A stretch of DNA of 64,000 nt from Sphingobacterium yanglingense (lineage in GTDB: Bacteria; Bacteroidota; Bacteroidia; Sphingobacteriales; Sphingobacteriaceae), in assembly GCF_004363245.1 (NCBI RefSeq), contig NZ_SNYV01000014.1:186001-250000 (forward strand). The letters are read 5' to 3'. The translations under genes and the position numbers were made by a program. Positions 38,642-46,781 of the stretch are shown here, in pieces. Positions within the stretch are counted from its first letter, which is position 1. Each line of letters begins with the position of its first letter. The notes beneath the pieces are model-generated. The model worked only from the letters and a program-made list of their open reading frames with translations. It ran no database searches and was not told the origin of the DNA.

Positions 38642-39400
38642 ATGAATAAAAAAGTAGATAATTTAGAAGTCAATATTTATTCGACACGCGAATTAATGGG
38701 AGATGCAGTTGCAAAAGATGTAAAAGCAGCTATTGATCAGTTGCTGACGCATAAAGATATGGTGAATATTATTTTCGCTGCGGCCCCTTCTCAAAGAGAT
38801 TTGTATAAGAGTTTGTTGAGGATGGATATTCCTTGGGAAAAAGTCAATGCTATGCACATGGATGAATATGTTGGTGTGAGTGCAGAAGAGTCACAAAGTT
38901 TTCGAAACTATTTAAAAACGAATCTCTTTGACCTTATTCCATTAAAATCCATTACATATATACAAGGTGAATGTGAAGATATCGATGCTGAATGTCAAAG
39001 GTATGCTTCTATTTTAGAAGTTAATGCTCCTGATATTGTCTGTATGGGGATTGGGGAGAATACACATATTGCTTTTAATGATCCCCCGTTGGCGAAGTTT
39101 GACGATGTAGAGGTGGTCAAAGTGGTCGAGTTAGATCTGATTTGTAGGCAACAACAAGTAAATGACGGTTGTTTTTCTAGCCTTGATAAAGTACCTACGC
39201 ATGCATTGACATTGACTATCCCTGTATTGTTGTCGGCAGAGTACATTTTTTGTGTGGTGCCAGGGAAAACTAAAGAGCAAGCTGTTTATCAGACAATCCA
39301 TGAGGACATTGATGAGTTGTATCCTTCAACTATTTTGAGAAATCATCCACAGGCAAAGTTGTATTTGGATACTGAAAGTAGTAGACTTTTGGAAAGTTAA
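38642..39400 (+). CDS. NagB-family (glucosamine-6-phosphate deaminase-like) protein, divergent active site
   Basis: The 252-residue protein belongs to the NagB/6-phosphogluconolactonase fold. MDEYVG (D74) keeps the catalytic acid of NagB, and H142 in GIGENTHIAFNDPP matches His143 of E. coli. However, E. coli Asp141 and Glu148 correspond to N140 and D147, and the phosphate loop LPTGGTP is replaced by FAAAPSQ. NagB converts glucosamine-6-phosphate to fructose-6-phosphate and ammonia. Here the coupling to nagA (2-bp gap) supports an amino-sugar phosphate, but the altered residues suggest another isomer or a modified sugar. A related subfamily with the FAAAPSQ motif is, as I recall, found elsewhere in bacteria. 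Confidence 0.8.
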   Translation: MNKKVDNLEVNIYSTRELMGDAVAKDVKAAIDQLLTHKDMVNIIFAAAPSQRDLYKSLLRMDIPWEKVNAMHMDEYVGVSAEESQSFRNYLKTNLFDLIPLKSITYIQGECEDIDAECQRYASILEVNAPDIVCMGIGENTHIAFNDPPLAKFDDVEVVKVVELDLICRQQQVNDGCFSSLDKVPTHALTLTIPVLLSAEYIFCVVPGKTKEQAVYQTIHEDIDELYPSTILRNHPQAKLYLDTESSRLLES

Positions 39401-39437
39401 AAAAAAATTCTTTATTTGAAGCTCAATTGGTATCGAT

Positions 39438-40496
39438 ATGCAAAAGAATAATGAATTGTCTGGGGTAAAGGAGATTGCTAGAAGAGCAAATGTTTCCATT
39501 GCGACGGTGGATAGGGTCATCCACAATCGCACAGGCGTTTCAGCGAAGACGAAAGAAAAAATAGAGGCTATTATAAAGGAAATGGATTATAAACCTAACC
39601 TTTTGGCTCGGAGCCTGGCCTCACGAAAAGTTTTTCGTTTTGCGGTATTGATTCCACGTGAATCACCAGAGACCGAATATTGGAGAGCCCCATTGGAAGG
39701 TATCAATACGGCCTGGGCGGAGATTCGGATGTATGGTGTTGAAGTTGTTTTTTTTCATTATGAACTTAATGACAGGCAAACATTTAACCGTGAGGCCAAT
39801 AAAATCCTTAAAGATAATTTTCACGGAATTATTTTAGCTCCCTCGTTTATTAGTGAAGCACTAGAGTTTTTTTACAAATGCGAAGCGAGAAAGATAAAAT
39901 GTGTGTTTATAAACTCAGATATATCTAATGTTAGCCCGCTAAGTTATATTGGCCCAGATTTGTTCCAATCGGGCAAGCTAGCAGGAAATCTCTCAAAATA
40001 CCTTATTCCTGATGGTGGTAATATTCTTATTTTCAATGTATCTAGAGAGTTGGGGGCGGAGCATCACTTGTTGAAGAAAGCGACTGGTTTCAAAAGTTAT
40101 TTTGAAGAAAATAAGTCAACTTCTACTGTTAATATGTTGACAGTGCATAGGACTGATTATGATTCCGTAATGGCGGAGCTGGCAGCTTATTTAAAAGACA
40201 ATACCGTAGACCTTTTGTTTGTCACAAATTCACGAGTTTCTACTGTAGCTAAGTATTTTGAAACGAATAATATTACAAATATCAAACTGATCGGTTACGA
40301 TTATCTGTCTCGTAATGTGGAGTATTTGGAGAAGGGGATTATCGATTTTTTGATTTGTCAGAAGCCTATAGAACAAGGATATAGAGGGTTGTTGACGCTT
40401 TACGGTTACTTTGTAGAGAGTGAGAAGATAGAAAAGATACAATTGATGCCTATTGATATTCTTACAAAAGAGAATTATAAATACTATAAGAATTAA
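39438..40496 (+). CDS. LacI-family transcriptional regulator of the locus
   Basis: The 352-residue protein has a LacI helix-turn-helix (about 8-28, VKEIARRANVSIATVDRVIHNR) with the hinge segment YKPNLLARSLASRK, and a periplasmic-binding-like sensor domain (about 62-345). LacI proteins bind palindromes at promoters and release on binding a sugar. The family DNA site, a dyad with a central CG, agrees with the four GTGTACGTACAC sites in this locus. It is the third gene of the nagA operon, so it is probably autoregulated by operator 2. The ligand is not evident; the sensor has no features that I can tie to a particular sugar. Confidence 0.9.
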   Translation: MQKNNELSGVKEIARRANVSIATVDRVIHNRTGVSAKTKEKIEAIIKEMDYKPNLLARSLASRKVFRFAVLIPRESPETEYWRAPLEGINTAWAEIRMYGVEVVFFHYELNDRQTFNREANKILKDNFHGIILAPSFISEALEFFYKCEARKIKCVFINSDISNVSPLSYIGPDLFQSGKLAGNLSKYLIPDGGNILIFNVSRELGAEHHLLKKATGFKSYFEENKSTSTVNMLTVHRTDYDSVMAELAAYLKDNTVDLLFVTNSRVSTVAKYFETNNITNIKLIGYDYLSRNVEYLEKGIIDFLICQKPIEQGYRGLLTLYGYFVESEKIEKIQLMPIDILTKENYKYYKN

Positions 40497-40528
40497 ATAG
40501 GAGGTAGATTTATTTGTGAATAAATTTT

Positions 40529-40542
40529 CGGGTACGTACACT
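40529..40542 (+). promoter_or_regulatory. Operator 3 (gfo/idh operon promoter)
   Basis: CGGGTACGTACACT keeps the GTACGTAC core of the other operators. As at sites 1 and 2 it is preceded by an AT-rich -7-like run ending in TTCG (AATTTTCG). It lies 44 bp before the gene at 40586. Confidence 0.75.
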
Positions 40543-40555
40543 ATTCACTATCTTT

Positions 40556-40575
40556 ATAACATAACATAACATAAT
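40556..40575 (+). repeat. Short tandem repeat (ATAAC) just before a start codon
   Basis: Three perfect copies of ATAAC and a fourth ATAAT lie 10 bp upstream of the start at 40586, in the leader after operator 3. Changes in copy number would change leader spacing. Confidence 0.6.
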
Positions 40576-40585
40576 AAACCGCATT

Positions 40586-41581
40586 ATGAAAAATCTAAGT
40601 AGAAGAGACTTTGTTAGCATGGGCTCCTTAGCTTTGGGTGCCGTAATTACGCATACAGCATCTGCTTCGTCCATCTTTCAGAGTAAAGGAAAACGTATCG
40701 GTATTATCGGTTTAGATACATCTCACGCCGTAGCCTTTACAAAATCTTTGCACGATAGTCCCGAAAAGTTTCGTGATTATAAGGTGGTAGCAGCCTATCC
40801 CTATGGCACTAGAACTATACCCTCTGCCACAGACCGTATTCCTAAGTATATCACCGATATAGAGCAATTGGACGTGAAGATTGTGGATTCAATTCAGGCT
40901 TTGTTGAAACAGGTGGATTATGTCTTGCTAGAAACGAATGATGGGAGACTGCACTTAGAACAGGCTCGCGAAGTTTTTAAAGCAAAGAAGCCTGTTTTTA
41001 TTGACAAACCGATAGCGGCATCCTATAAGGACGCGAAGGAAATCATACGCCTGTCAACAGAGCATAAAGTTCCTTTTTTCTCTTCTTCTTCACTTCGATA
41101 TATTACTGGCATGAAAGATATTTTGGAAGGGAAATATGGTAAGGTCTTAGGCGCGGACGTTTATTCTCCGGCAACGATTGAACCTAGCCATCCTGATTTC
41201 TTTTGGTATGGAATACATGCAGTAGAAATGTTGATTACAGCAATGGGGGTAGGATGTAAGTCGCTTAATCGGACGCATACCGAGGGGACGGATATTATCG
41301 TTGGTGTTTGGGACGATGGTAGAGTCGGAACAGTAAGAGGAACGAGAACAGGAGCATCTGCATTTGGAGGAACGATATATTGTGAAAAGGCGGCGGTTAA
41401 ATTAGGCGATTTTGTGGGGTATGCACCATTATTGGAAGAGATTGTCGGATTTTTCGAATCGGGGAAAGTTCCGGTTGATGGGCAACAAACGTTGGAAATA
41501 TGTGCTTTTATTGAGGCAGCTGATTTAAGCAAAAATCGGCATGGACAATCGGTCAACTTAACAGAGATAACCTTAAAATAA
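40586..41581 (+). CDS. Gfo/Idh/MocA-family oxidoreductase with twin-arginine signal (331 aa)
   Basis: The N-terminus MKNLSRRDFVSMGSLALGA is a twin-arginine export signal, so the enzyme acts in the periplasm after folding with its cofactor. The NAD(P)-binding fold starts RIGIIGLDTSHAVAF, and the family Lys lies in FIDKPIAAS (K141). The Gfo/Idh/MocA family oxidises or reduces sugars, often at C3. It is the first gene of a Gfo-Gfo-MFS-Gfo-hydrolase operon under operator 3. The 11-bp gap to the next gene shows co-transcription. The substrate is not identified. Confidence 0.87.
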   Translation: MKNLSRRDFVSMGSLALGAVITHTASASSIFQSKGKRIGIIGLDTSHAVAFTKSLHDSPEKFRDYKVVAAYPYGTRTIPSATDRIPKYITDIEQLDVKIVDSIQALLKQVDYVLLETNDGRLHLEQAREVFKAKKPVFIDKPIAASYKDAKEIIRLSTEHKVPFFSSSSLRYITGMKDILEGKYGKVLGADVYSPATIEPSHPDFFWYGIHAVEMLITAMGVGCKSLNRTHTEGTDIIVGVWDDGRVGTVRGTRTGASAFGGTIYCEKAAVKLGDFVGYAPLLEEIVGFFESGKVPVDGQQTLEICAFIEAADLSKNRHGQSVNLTEITLK

Positions 41582-41592
41582 AACCTACAATT

Positions 41593-42942
41593 ATGGATAA
41601 TAACTCAAGAAGAGATTTTTTAAAGAAAACATTGATAGCCTCTACTGCTGTGGGGCTAGGAGGGATACTCCCTGGCTTCAGTGCTAAAAGTTACAACAGG
41701 ATTGTTGGCGCTAATGAGAAAATGAGAGTTTCTGTGATGGGAGTGAATTCCCGTGGAGCAGCATTGGCTCAAAATTTTGCCAGTCAGGCGCAGAGTGAAG
41801 TCATCCATGTATGTGATGTCGATAGTCGTGCCATCGATAAATGTAAAGAAGGGCTTGCTAAATTCCAAAAGACAACGGTCACTGGATTTAAAGATTTTAG
41901 AAAATCGTTGGAAAGTAAAGATGTCGATATTTTCGTTGTCGCAGCACCTGACCATTGGCATGCACCAGCGGCTATATTGGCCTCACAGGCAGGAAAAAGT
42001 GTGTATTTGGAAAAACCTTGTAGCCATAACCCTAGGGAGGGAGAGTTATTGATAGCAGCGGCGAATAAATATGGTAATGTGATCCAGATGGGCAATCAAA
42101 GACGATCTTGGCCTAATGTGGTGAAAGGAATTGAAGAGGTGCACAATGGTACGATAGGTAAAGTATTTTATGCTAAGACTTGGTATACGAATAATCGCCC
42201 TTCGATCGGAATAGGAAAGAAAACGGCTGTGCCATCCTGGTTAGATTTTGACTTGTGGCAAGGACCTGCACCACGTGCAGCATTTCAAGATAATCTGTTG
42301 CACTACAATTGGCATTGGTTCTGGAATTGGGGGACCGGAGAGGCGCTAAACAATGGTACTCATATGGTGGATTTAGCACGTTGGGGATTGCAGGTTGATT
42401 ACCCTACTCGCGTGAGTTCTAATGGTGGTCGATATGCCTATCAAGATGACTGGCAAACCCCAGATACACAAGTTATAAGCCTTGAATTTGGACCTGATAA
42501 GATGATTACTTGGGAGGGAAGGAGCTGTAATGCAATGACTACCGAAGGATCTAATGTGGGGGTCATGTTTTACGGTTCAAAAGGATCTCTGCAAATTGAT
42601 GGTGCAAACTCTTATAAATTATTTGATATTCAAGGCAAGTTGGTTAAGGAAGTAAAAGACAGCGGTCCTATTAATACAGCAAGTCTTAGCAGCCCGTCTC
42701 AGCAACTGGATGCACTGCATATGCAAAACATGTTTGCGGCTATAAAAAATAACGGTAACCTTAATTCAGATATCTTGAGTGGACACAAAAGTACTTTATT
42801 GGTACAGCTAGGAAACATCGCACTCAGAGCAGGTAAACAATTAGAAATAAACTCTCAGAATGGTCATATATTAAATGACAGTGATGCTATGAAAAATTTA
42901 TGGTCAAGAGAGTATGCTAAAGGGTGGGAGCCTAAAGTCTAA
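41593..42942 (+). CDS. Gfo/Idh/MocA-family oxidoreductase with twin-arginine signal (449 aa)
   Basis: The start MDNNSRRDFLKKTLIAST is a twin-arginine signal. The Rossmann fold begins MRVSVMGVNSRGAALAQ, and the family signature reads YLEKPCSHNPREGE (K141), then GTGEALNNGTHMVDLARWGLQV with the usual His. The long form resembles Bacteroidota periplasmic Gfo/Idh proteins often encoded near GMC oxidoreductases. It is 5 bp from the sugar transporter gene. It may oxidise a glycoside in the periplasm, or reduce it again after transport and hydrolysis; the cofactor supply in the periplasm implies a tightly bound NAD(P). Confidence 0.9.
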   Translation: MDNNSRRDFLKKTLIASTAVGLGGILPGFSAKSYNRIVGANEKMRVSVMGVNSRGAALAQNFASQAQSEVIHVCDVDSRAIDKCKEGLAKFQKTTVTGFKDFRKSLESKDVDIFVVAAPDHWHAPAAILASQAGKSVYLEKPCSHNPREGELLIAAANKYGNVIQMGNQRRSWPNVVKGIEEVHNGTIGKVFYAKTWYTNNRPSIGIGKKTAVPSWLDFDLWQGPAPRAAFQDNLLHYNWHWFWNWGTGEALNNGTHMVDLARWGLQVDYPTRVSSNGGRYAYQDDWQTPDTQVISLEFGPDKMITWEGRSCNAMTTEGSNVGVMFYGSKGSLQIDGANSYKLFDIQGKLVKEVKDSGPINTASLSSPSQQLDALHMQNMFAAIKNNGNLNSDILSGHKSTLLVQLGNIALRAGKQLEINSQNGHILNDSDAMKNLWSREYAKGWEPKV

Positions 42943-42947
42943 TCGAT

Positions 42948-44261
42948 ATGGGAGCGAGTAACGTTAAAACTGCAGCTAGTCTGACGCAAAAAGAGACTAT
43001 TGTTTCTATTGGAATCATTGGTGTTTTATTTTTTATGTTCGGTTTTGTCAGTTGGGTCAATGCTATACTGATACCTTATTTTAAAATCGCCTGTGAACTG
43101 ACCAATTTTCAATCTTATCTCGTCACATTTGCATTCTATATCTCTTACTTAGTCATATCTATGCCTTCGTCTTATCTACTGAAAAATAAGGGGTTTAAGA
43201 ATGGTATAATGATTGGTTTTTTTATCATGGCTTTCGGAGCATTTATGTTTATTCCCGCTGCTCTAACGCGTACATATGAGGTGTTTTTAGTAGGACTTTT
43301 TTCGCTGGGTGCCGGATTGGCGATTTTACAGACTGCAGCGAACCCTTATGTGACAATATTAGGCCCGAAAGAACGGGCTGCGCAGCGCATCTCAATCATG
43401 GGGATTTGTAATAAAGCTGCAGGGATATTGGCTCCTTTGATTTTCGCTACAGTAGTACTACGTGCCACAGATTCTGATTTGTTTAAGAATCTGGAAACAA
43501 TGGATGTGGCACAGCGTTCCCAAGAGCTTGATATTTTTATACGAAGAGTCATTGCACCTTATACCGTTTTGGGATTTATCCTTGTAGGATTAGGACTTTT
43601 AGTCCGATTTTCTCCATTACCTGAAATAGATACTGAACACGAGGATGATGCTGTCGCTGCTGCTAATTCTTCAAAAAACAGCATCTTTCAGTTTCCGCAT
43701 TTGATTCTTGGAGCAATAGCTATTTTTCTACACGTAGGCACTCAGATTATTTCGATTGATACGATTATTGGATATGCGGGGTCAATGGACATCGATCTCT
43801 TGGAAGCGAAGGTTTTCCCTTCCTACACACTTTTCCTTACTATCGTAGGGTATTTGTGTGGTATTGTTTTGATACCTAAGGTGATGAGTCAAGTTACGGC
43901 TTTGAGAGTCTGTACTGTTTTAGGCCTTTTGCTTTCTTTGGGAATAGTCTACCTCAGTGGAGATATCACGCTTTTAGGACATAAAGCAGATATCTCAATT
44001 TGGTTTATTGTTTTACTGGGATTTGCGAACTCTCTAGTCTGGGCAGGTATCTGGCCATTGGCTTTGAGCGATCTTGGAAGATTTACCAAGCAGGGGGGGG
44101 CTCTACTGATTATGGGCTTATGTGGAAATGCAATCATGCCGATGATATACGGTCACTATGCTGATGTATTCGATCTGAAGGCTGCTTATTGGGTTTTGGT
44201 GCCATGTTACCTCTATCTGATATTCTACGCGGTCAAGGGCCATAAAATTCGTAAATGGTAA
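42948..44261 (+). CDS. Sugar MFS transporter, FucP/NagP type
   Basis: The 437-residue protein has twelve hydrophobic segments. It resembles the FucP branch of the major facilitator superfamily, with FFMFGFVSWVNAILIPYFK near the start (the conserved N-terminal motif of fucose/GlcNAc/glucose-galactose proton symporters) and LQTAANPYVTILGPKERAAQR. In Bacteroidota this type (for example NagP) carries monosaccharides across the inner membrane. The nagA/nagB-like genes nearby fit an amino sugar. Eight consecutive G bases (44093-44100) lie inside the gene near the codons for KQGG. The stop overlaps the possible start of the next gene. Confidence 0.9.
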   Translation: MGASNVKTAASLTQKETIVSIGIIGVLFFMFGFVSWVNAILIPYFKIACELTNFQSYLVTFAFYISYLVISMPSSYLLKNKGFKNGIMIGFFIMAFGAFMFIPAALTRTYEVFLVGLFSLGAGLAILQTAANPYVTILGPKERAAQRISIMGICNKAAGILAPLIFATVVLRATDSDLFKNLETMDVAQRSQELDIFIRRVIAPYTVLGFILVGLGLLVRFSPLPEIDTEHEDDAVAAANSSKNSIFQFPHLILGAIAIFLHVGTQIISIDTIIGYAGSMDIDLLEAKVFPSYTLFLTIVGYLCGIVLIPKVMSQVTALRVCTVLGLLLSLGIVYLSGDITLLGHKADISIWFIVLLGFANSLVWAGIWPLALSDLGRFTKQGGALLIMGLCGNAIMPMIYGHYADVFDLKAAYWVLVPCYLYLIFYAVKGHKIRKW

Positions 44262-44263
44262 AT

Positions 44264-45646
44264 ATGAAATTACATTTAAAAATCTGCTTCTGCAGTGCCT
44301 TATACTTATTGATCTCGAGCTGCTCAGAAAGACCGTCTTCGTCAGGTGGTACGGATCGGATCGGGCTTTTGGTTATACAGCCTGAACATTTTCATGCTGC
44401 TCTCGTTCAGAAATACAAGAATCCAGAGATAGATCCGGAGGTATACCTTTTTGCTGATACGGTAAGTTCTGTAGAAGCCTATCAAAATCTCATCCAACAG
44501 TACAATTCGAGAGATCAAGATCCAACGGATTGGAAGGTCATCTCTTACTATGGCTATGATTTTCTAGAGAAAGCGTTTAAAGGTAATTCTGGAAACGTCG
44601 TTGTATTAGCTGGAGATAATCAACAAAAAATAGACTTTATTTCCCAATCTGTGCAACACGGAAAGGACGTTTTCGCAGACAAGCCGTTGGTAATAAATGA
44701 AGAAGGATATAGCAAGCTTTCCGAATTATTGAATGCTGCTTCTGCTCAAGCTCCACTGATATACGATATCATGACCGAACGCTATGATATCAAGAACCTT
44801 ATTGTCAAATCGCTTCTGAATGACACTGAATTTTCGGGAGGTGTTAGTAAGGAAGGTGCTGAAGCTGCGGTACAATTTAATAGTACCCATCATTTTATTA
44901 AGGAGGTTTCTGGAAAACCTTTGATTCGGCCAGCTATGTTTTATAATACCTTAAAGCAAGGTGAAGGTCTAGTTGATGTGACGACTCATTATATTGACTT
45001 GGTGTATTGGATGCTTTCTTCGGAGCAAGTTATTGATGTAAGAAAAGATTTGAGATTAGATAGTTCATTTAGATGGCAGACTAGATTGCGGAAGAGTGAC
45101 TTTGAAAGATCTACAGGTTTGAAGCAGTATCCGGATATGGTTCTGGATGCTCAAACAAAAAGTGGAGATCTTGCTGTGTATAGTAATGGGAAAATGGATT
45201 TTAGTTTCAAGGGGATACCTGTTTCTATTGCAGTGCAATGGAAGGTCGAATCACTGGACAATAAGGGAGATCAGTTTTCAGCAAGTTTTAAGACCAAGAA
45301 GTTCCGGCTAGAGATTAAGCCTGATGGTCAGGGGACGATGGCAGTATTTGTTGCCCCCAATAGATTAAACGATAAGTTTGAAGATGAGTTAAGACAATCA
45401 TTACAATCTATAAAAGATCTGCCTGGACTTGATATTGAGCAGGAGAAGGGAGCCTATAAGATTACCATTCCTAAAAGTCTATATTTAAGCCATGAGGATC
45501 ATTTTGCAAAGGTACTAGCACAGTTTATCTCATATCGAAAAGTGAAGTCATTACCCGATTGGGAAAAGTCTTTTATGTTAGCTAAGTATTATTTAACGAC
45601 CCAGGCTTTGGCGAAGGCAAAAACTATTGAACATGAAAAAGATTAG
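44264..45646 (+). CDS. Gfo/Idh-like lipoprotein with putative oxidoreductase C-terminal domain
   Basis: The ATG at 44264 opens a lipoprotein signal (MKLHLKICFCSALYLLISSC, Cys20), giving 460 residues; an upstream ATG at 44255 would only add MVN and overlap the transporter. A Rossmann-like N-terminal part has IGLLVIQPEHFHAALVQ and VFADKPLVINEEG, matching Gfo/Idh. The C-terminal part (about 175-430) corresponds to the oxidoreductase C-terminal domain common in Bacteroidota lipoproteins, with YDIMTERYDI and DVTTHYIDLVYWML. It is probably anchored in the envelope and acts on the same sugar as the other Gfo proteins. Confidence 0.82.
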   Translation: MKLHLKICFCSALYLLISSCSERPSSSGGTDRIGLLVIQPEHFHAALVQKYKNPEIDPEVYLFADTVSSVEAYQNLIQQYNSRDQDPTDWKVISYYGYDFLEKAFKGNSGNVVVLAGDNQQKIDFISQSVQHGKDVFADKPLVINEEGYSKLSELLNAASAQAPLIYDIMTERYDIKNLIVKSLLNDTEFSGGVSKEGAEAAVQFNSTHHFIKEVSGKPLIRPAMFYNTLKQGEGLVDVTTHYIDLVYWMLSSEQVIDVRKDLRLDSSFRWQTRLRKSDFERSTGLKQYPDMVLDAQTKSGDLAVYSNGKMDFSFKGIPVSIAVQWKVESLDNKGDQFSASFKTKKFRLEIKPDGQGTMAVFVAPNRLNDKFEDELRQSLQSIKDLPGLDIEQEKGAYKITIPKSLYLSHEDHFAKVLAQFISYRKVKSLPDWEKSFMLAKYYLTTQALAKAKTIEHEKD

Positions 45647-46766
45647 TTTTTTTATCCTCTCATTTCTTTTTTGTCAAATGGTGTTTGCTCAGAAAACGCA
45701 TTTGCATGAGAAATTAGTTCCTTATTTTTATGCGCCTGATTCATTGGAACAAGATTTTGGACATTTTCAATCGCCTCTTGTGTTTAACGACGGAAGGCAG
45801 GTCCGGTCTGCAAAGGACTGGACAAGACGGAAAGCAGAAATCAAGCATGATTGGGAAAACTATCTAGGGCACTGGCCAGAACTCTATACCCAACAACGAT
45901 TTGAATATATAGATACGCTTTACGAAGATACTTATACACAGTATGGTGTGCGTTTTAAATGGACACCAAATGAATGGACAAAAGGGTATCTATTGGTCCC
46001 CAAGAATGCAAGCAGTAAAATGCCTGCGGTAGTCAGTGTATTTTATGATGCGGAAAGCTCCATAGGGATAGGAAGTGAAAGTCGACCATGGCGACCATGG
46101 CGAGATTTTGCTAAGGAATTAGCAAATAGAGGCTTTGTAACGCTAGCGATAGGTACGAAAGAAGCATCAGAACGGAATGAATTTTCACTTTACTATCCTT
46201 CTATTGATTCCGTATCGGTACAGCCATTGTCTATGCTTGCCTATGCTGCCAATAATGCTTATTACGTGCTCGCTAACAGTAATAATGTAGATAAAAGCAG
46301 GATAGGTATCGTAGGACATTCTTTTGGTGGCAAGTGGGCAATGTTTGCTTCCTGTCTCACCGATAATTTTGCTGCCGCAGCATGGTCAGATCCAGGTATT
46401 GTAATGCAAGAAGACAGAGAGTCTATTAATTATTGGGAACCATGGTATCTCGGTTTTCATTCAAAGCCTTGGCGGAATAGGGGACTCATTACAGAGAGCA
46501 ATCCAGCACACGGCGTATACAACCAGCTACGGAAAGACAATAGAAATCTGCATGAATTACATGTTTTGATGGCACCTAGACCATTTTTGGTCTCGGGGGG
46601 AGCAGAAGATCCCGTCACGCAATGGAGGGCACTGAACCACAGTGTCGAAGTCAATAAGTTATTGGGGAAAAAAGAACGAGTAGCTATGACCAATCGACCT
46701 ATGCATGCGTTGACTGAAGATGCTACAGAGGTGATATACACTTTTTTTGAATATTTCTTGAAATAA
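45633..46766 (+). CDS. Secreted alpha/beta hydrolase
   Basis: The ATG at 45633 (14 bp before the end of the previous gene) opens a signal peptide cut after QMVFAQ, giving a 377-residue protein. The nucleophile Ser230 is in the elbow GHSFGGKW. The acid and His are likely D in GGAEDPVTQWRA and H in MTNRPMHALTE. A long N-terminal part contains WENYLGHWPE. It resembles carbohydrate esterases and dienelactone-hydrolase-like proteins of Bacteroidota but is not assigned to a family with confidence. It may remove an acyl group from the substrate in the periplasm. It is the last gene of the operon. Confidence 0.78.
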   Translation: MKKISFFILSFLFCQMVFAQKTHLHEKLVPYFYAPDSLEQDFGHFQSPLVFNDGRQVRSAKDWTRRKAEIKHDWENYLGHWPELYTQQRFEYIDTLYEDTYTQYGVRFKWTPNEWTKGYLLVPKNASSKMPAVVSVFYDAESSIGIGSESRPWRPWRDFAKELANRGFVTLAIGTKEASERNEFSLYYPSIDSVSVQPLSMLAYAANNAYYVLANSNNVDKSRIGIVGHSFGGKWAMFASCLTDNFAAAAWSDPGIVMQEDRESINYWEPWYLGFHSKPWRNRGLITESNPAHGVYNQLRKDNRNLHELHVLMAPRPFLVSGGAEDPVTQWRALNHSVEVNKLLGKKERVAMTNRPMHALTEDATEVIYTFFEYFLK

Positions 46767-46781
46767 CTATTTGCTTGGTGG

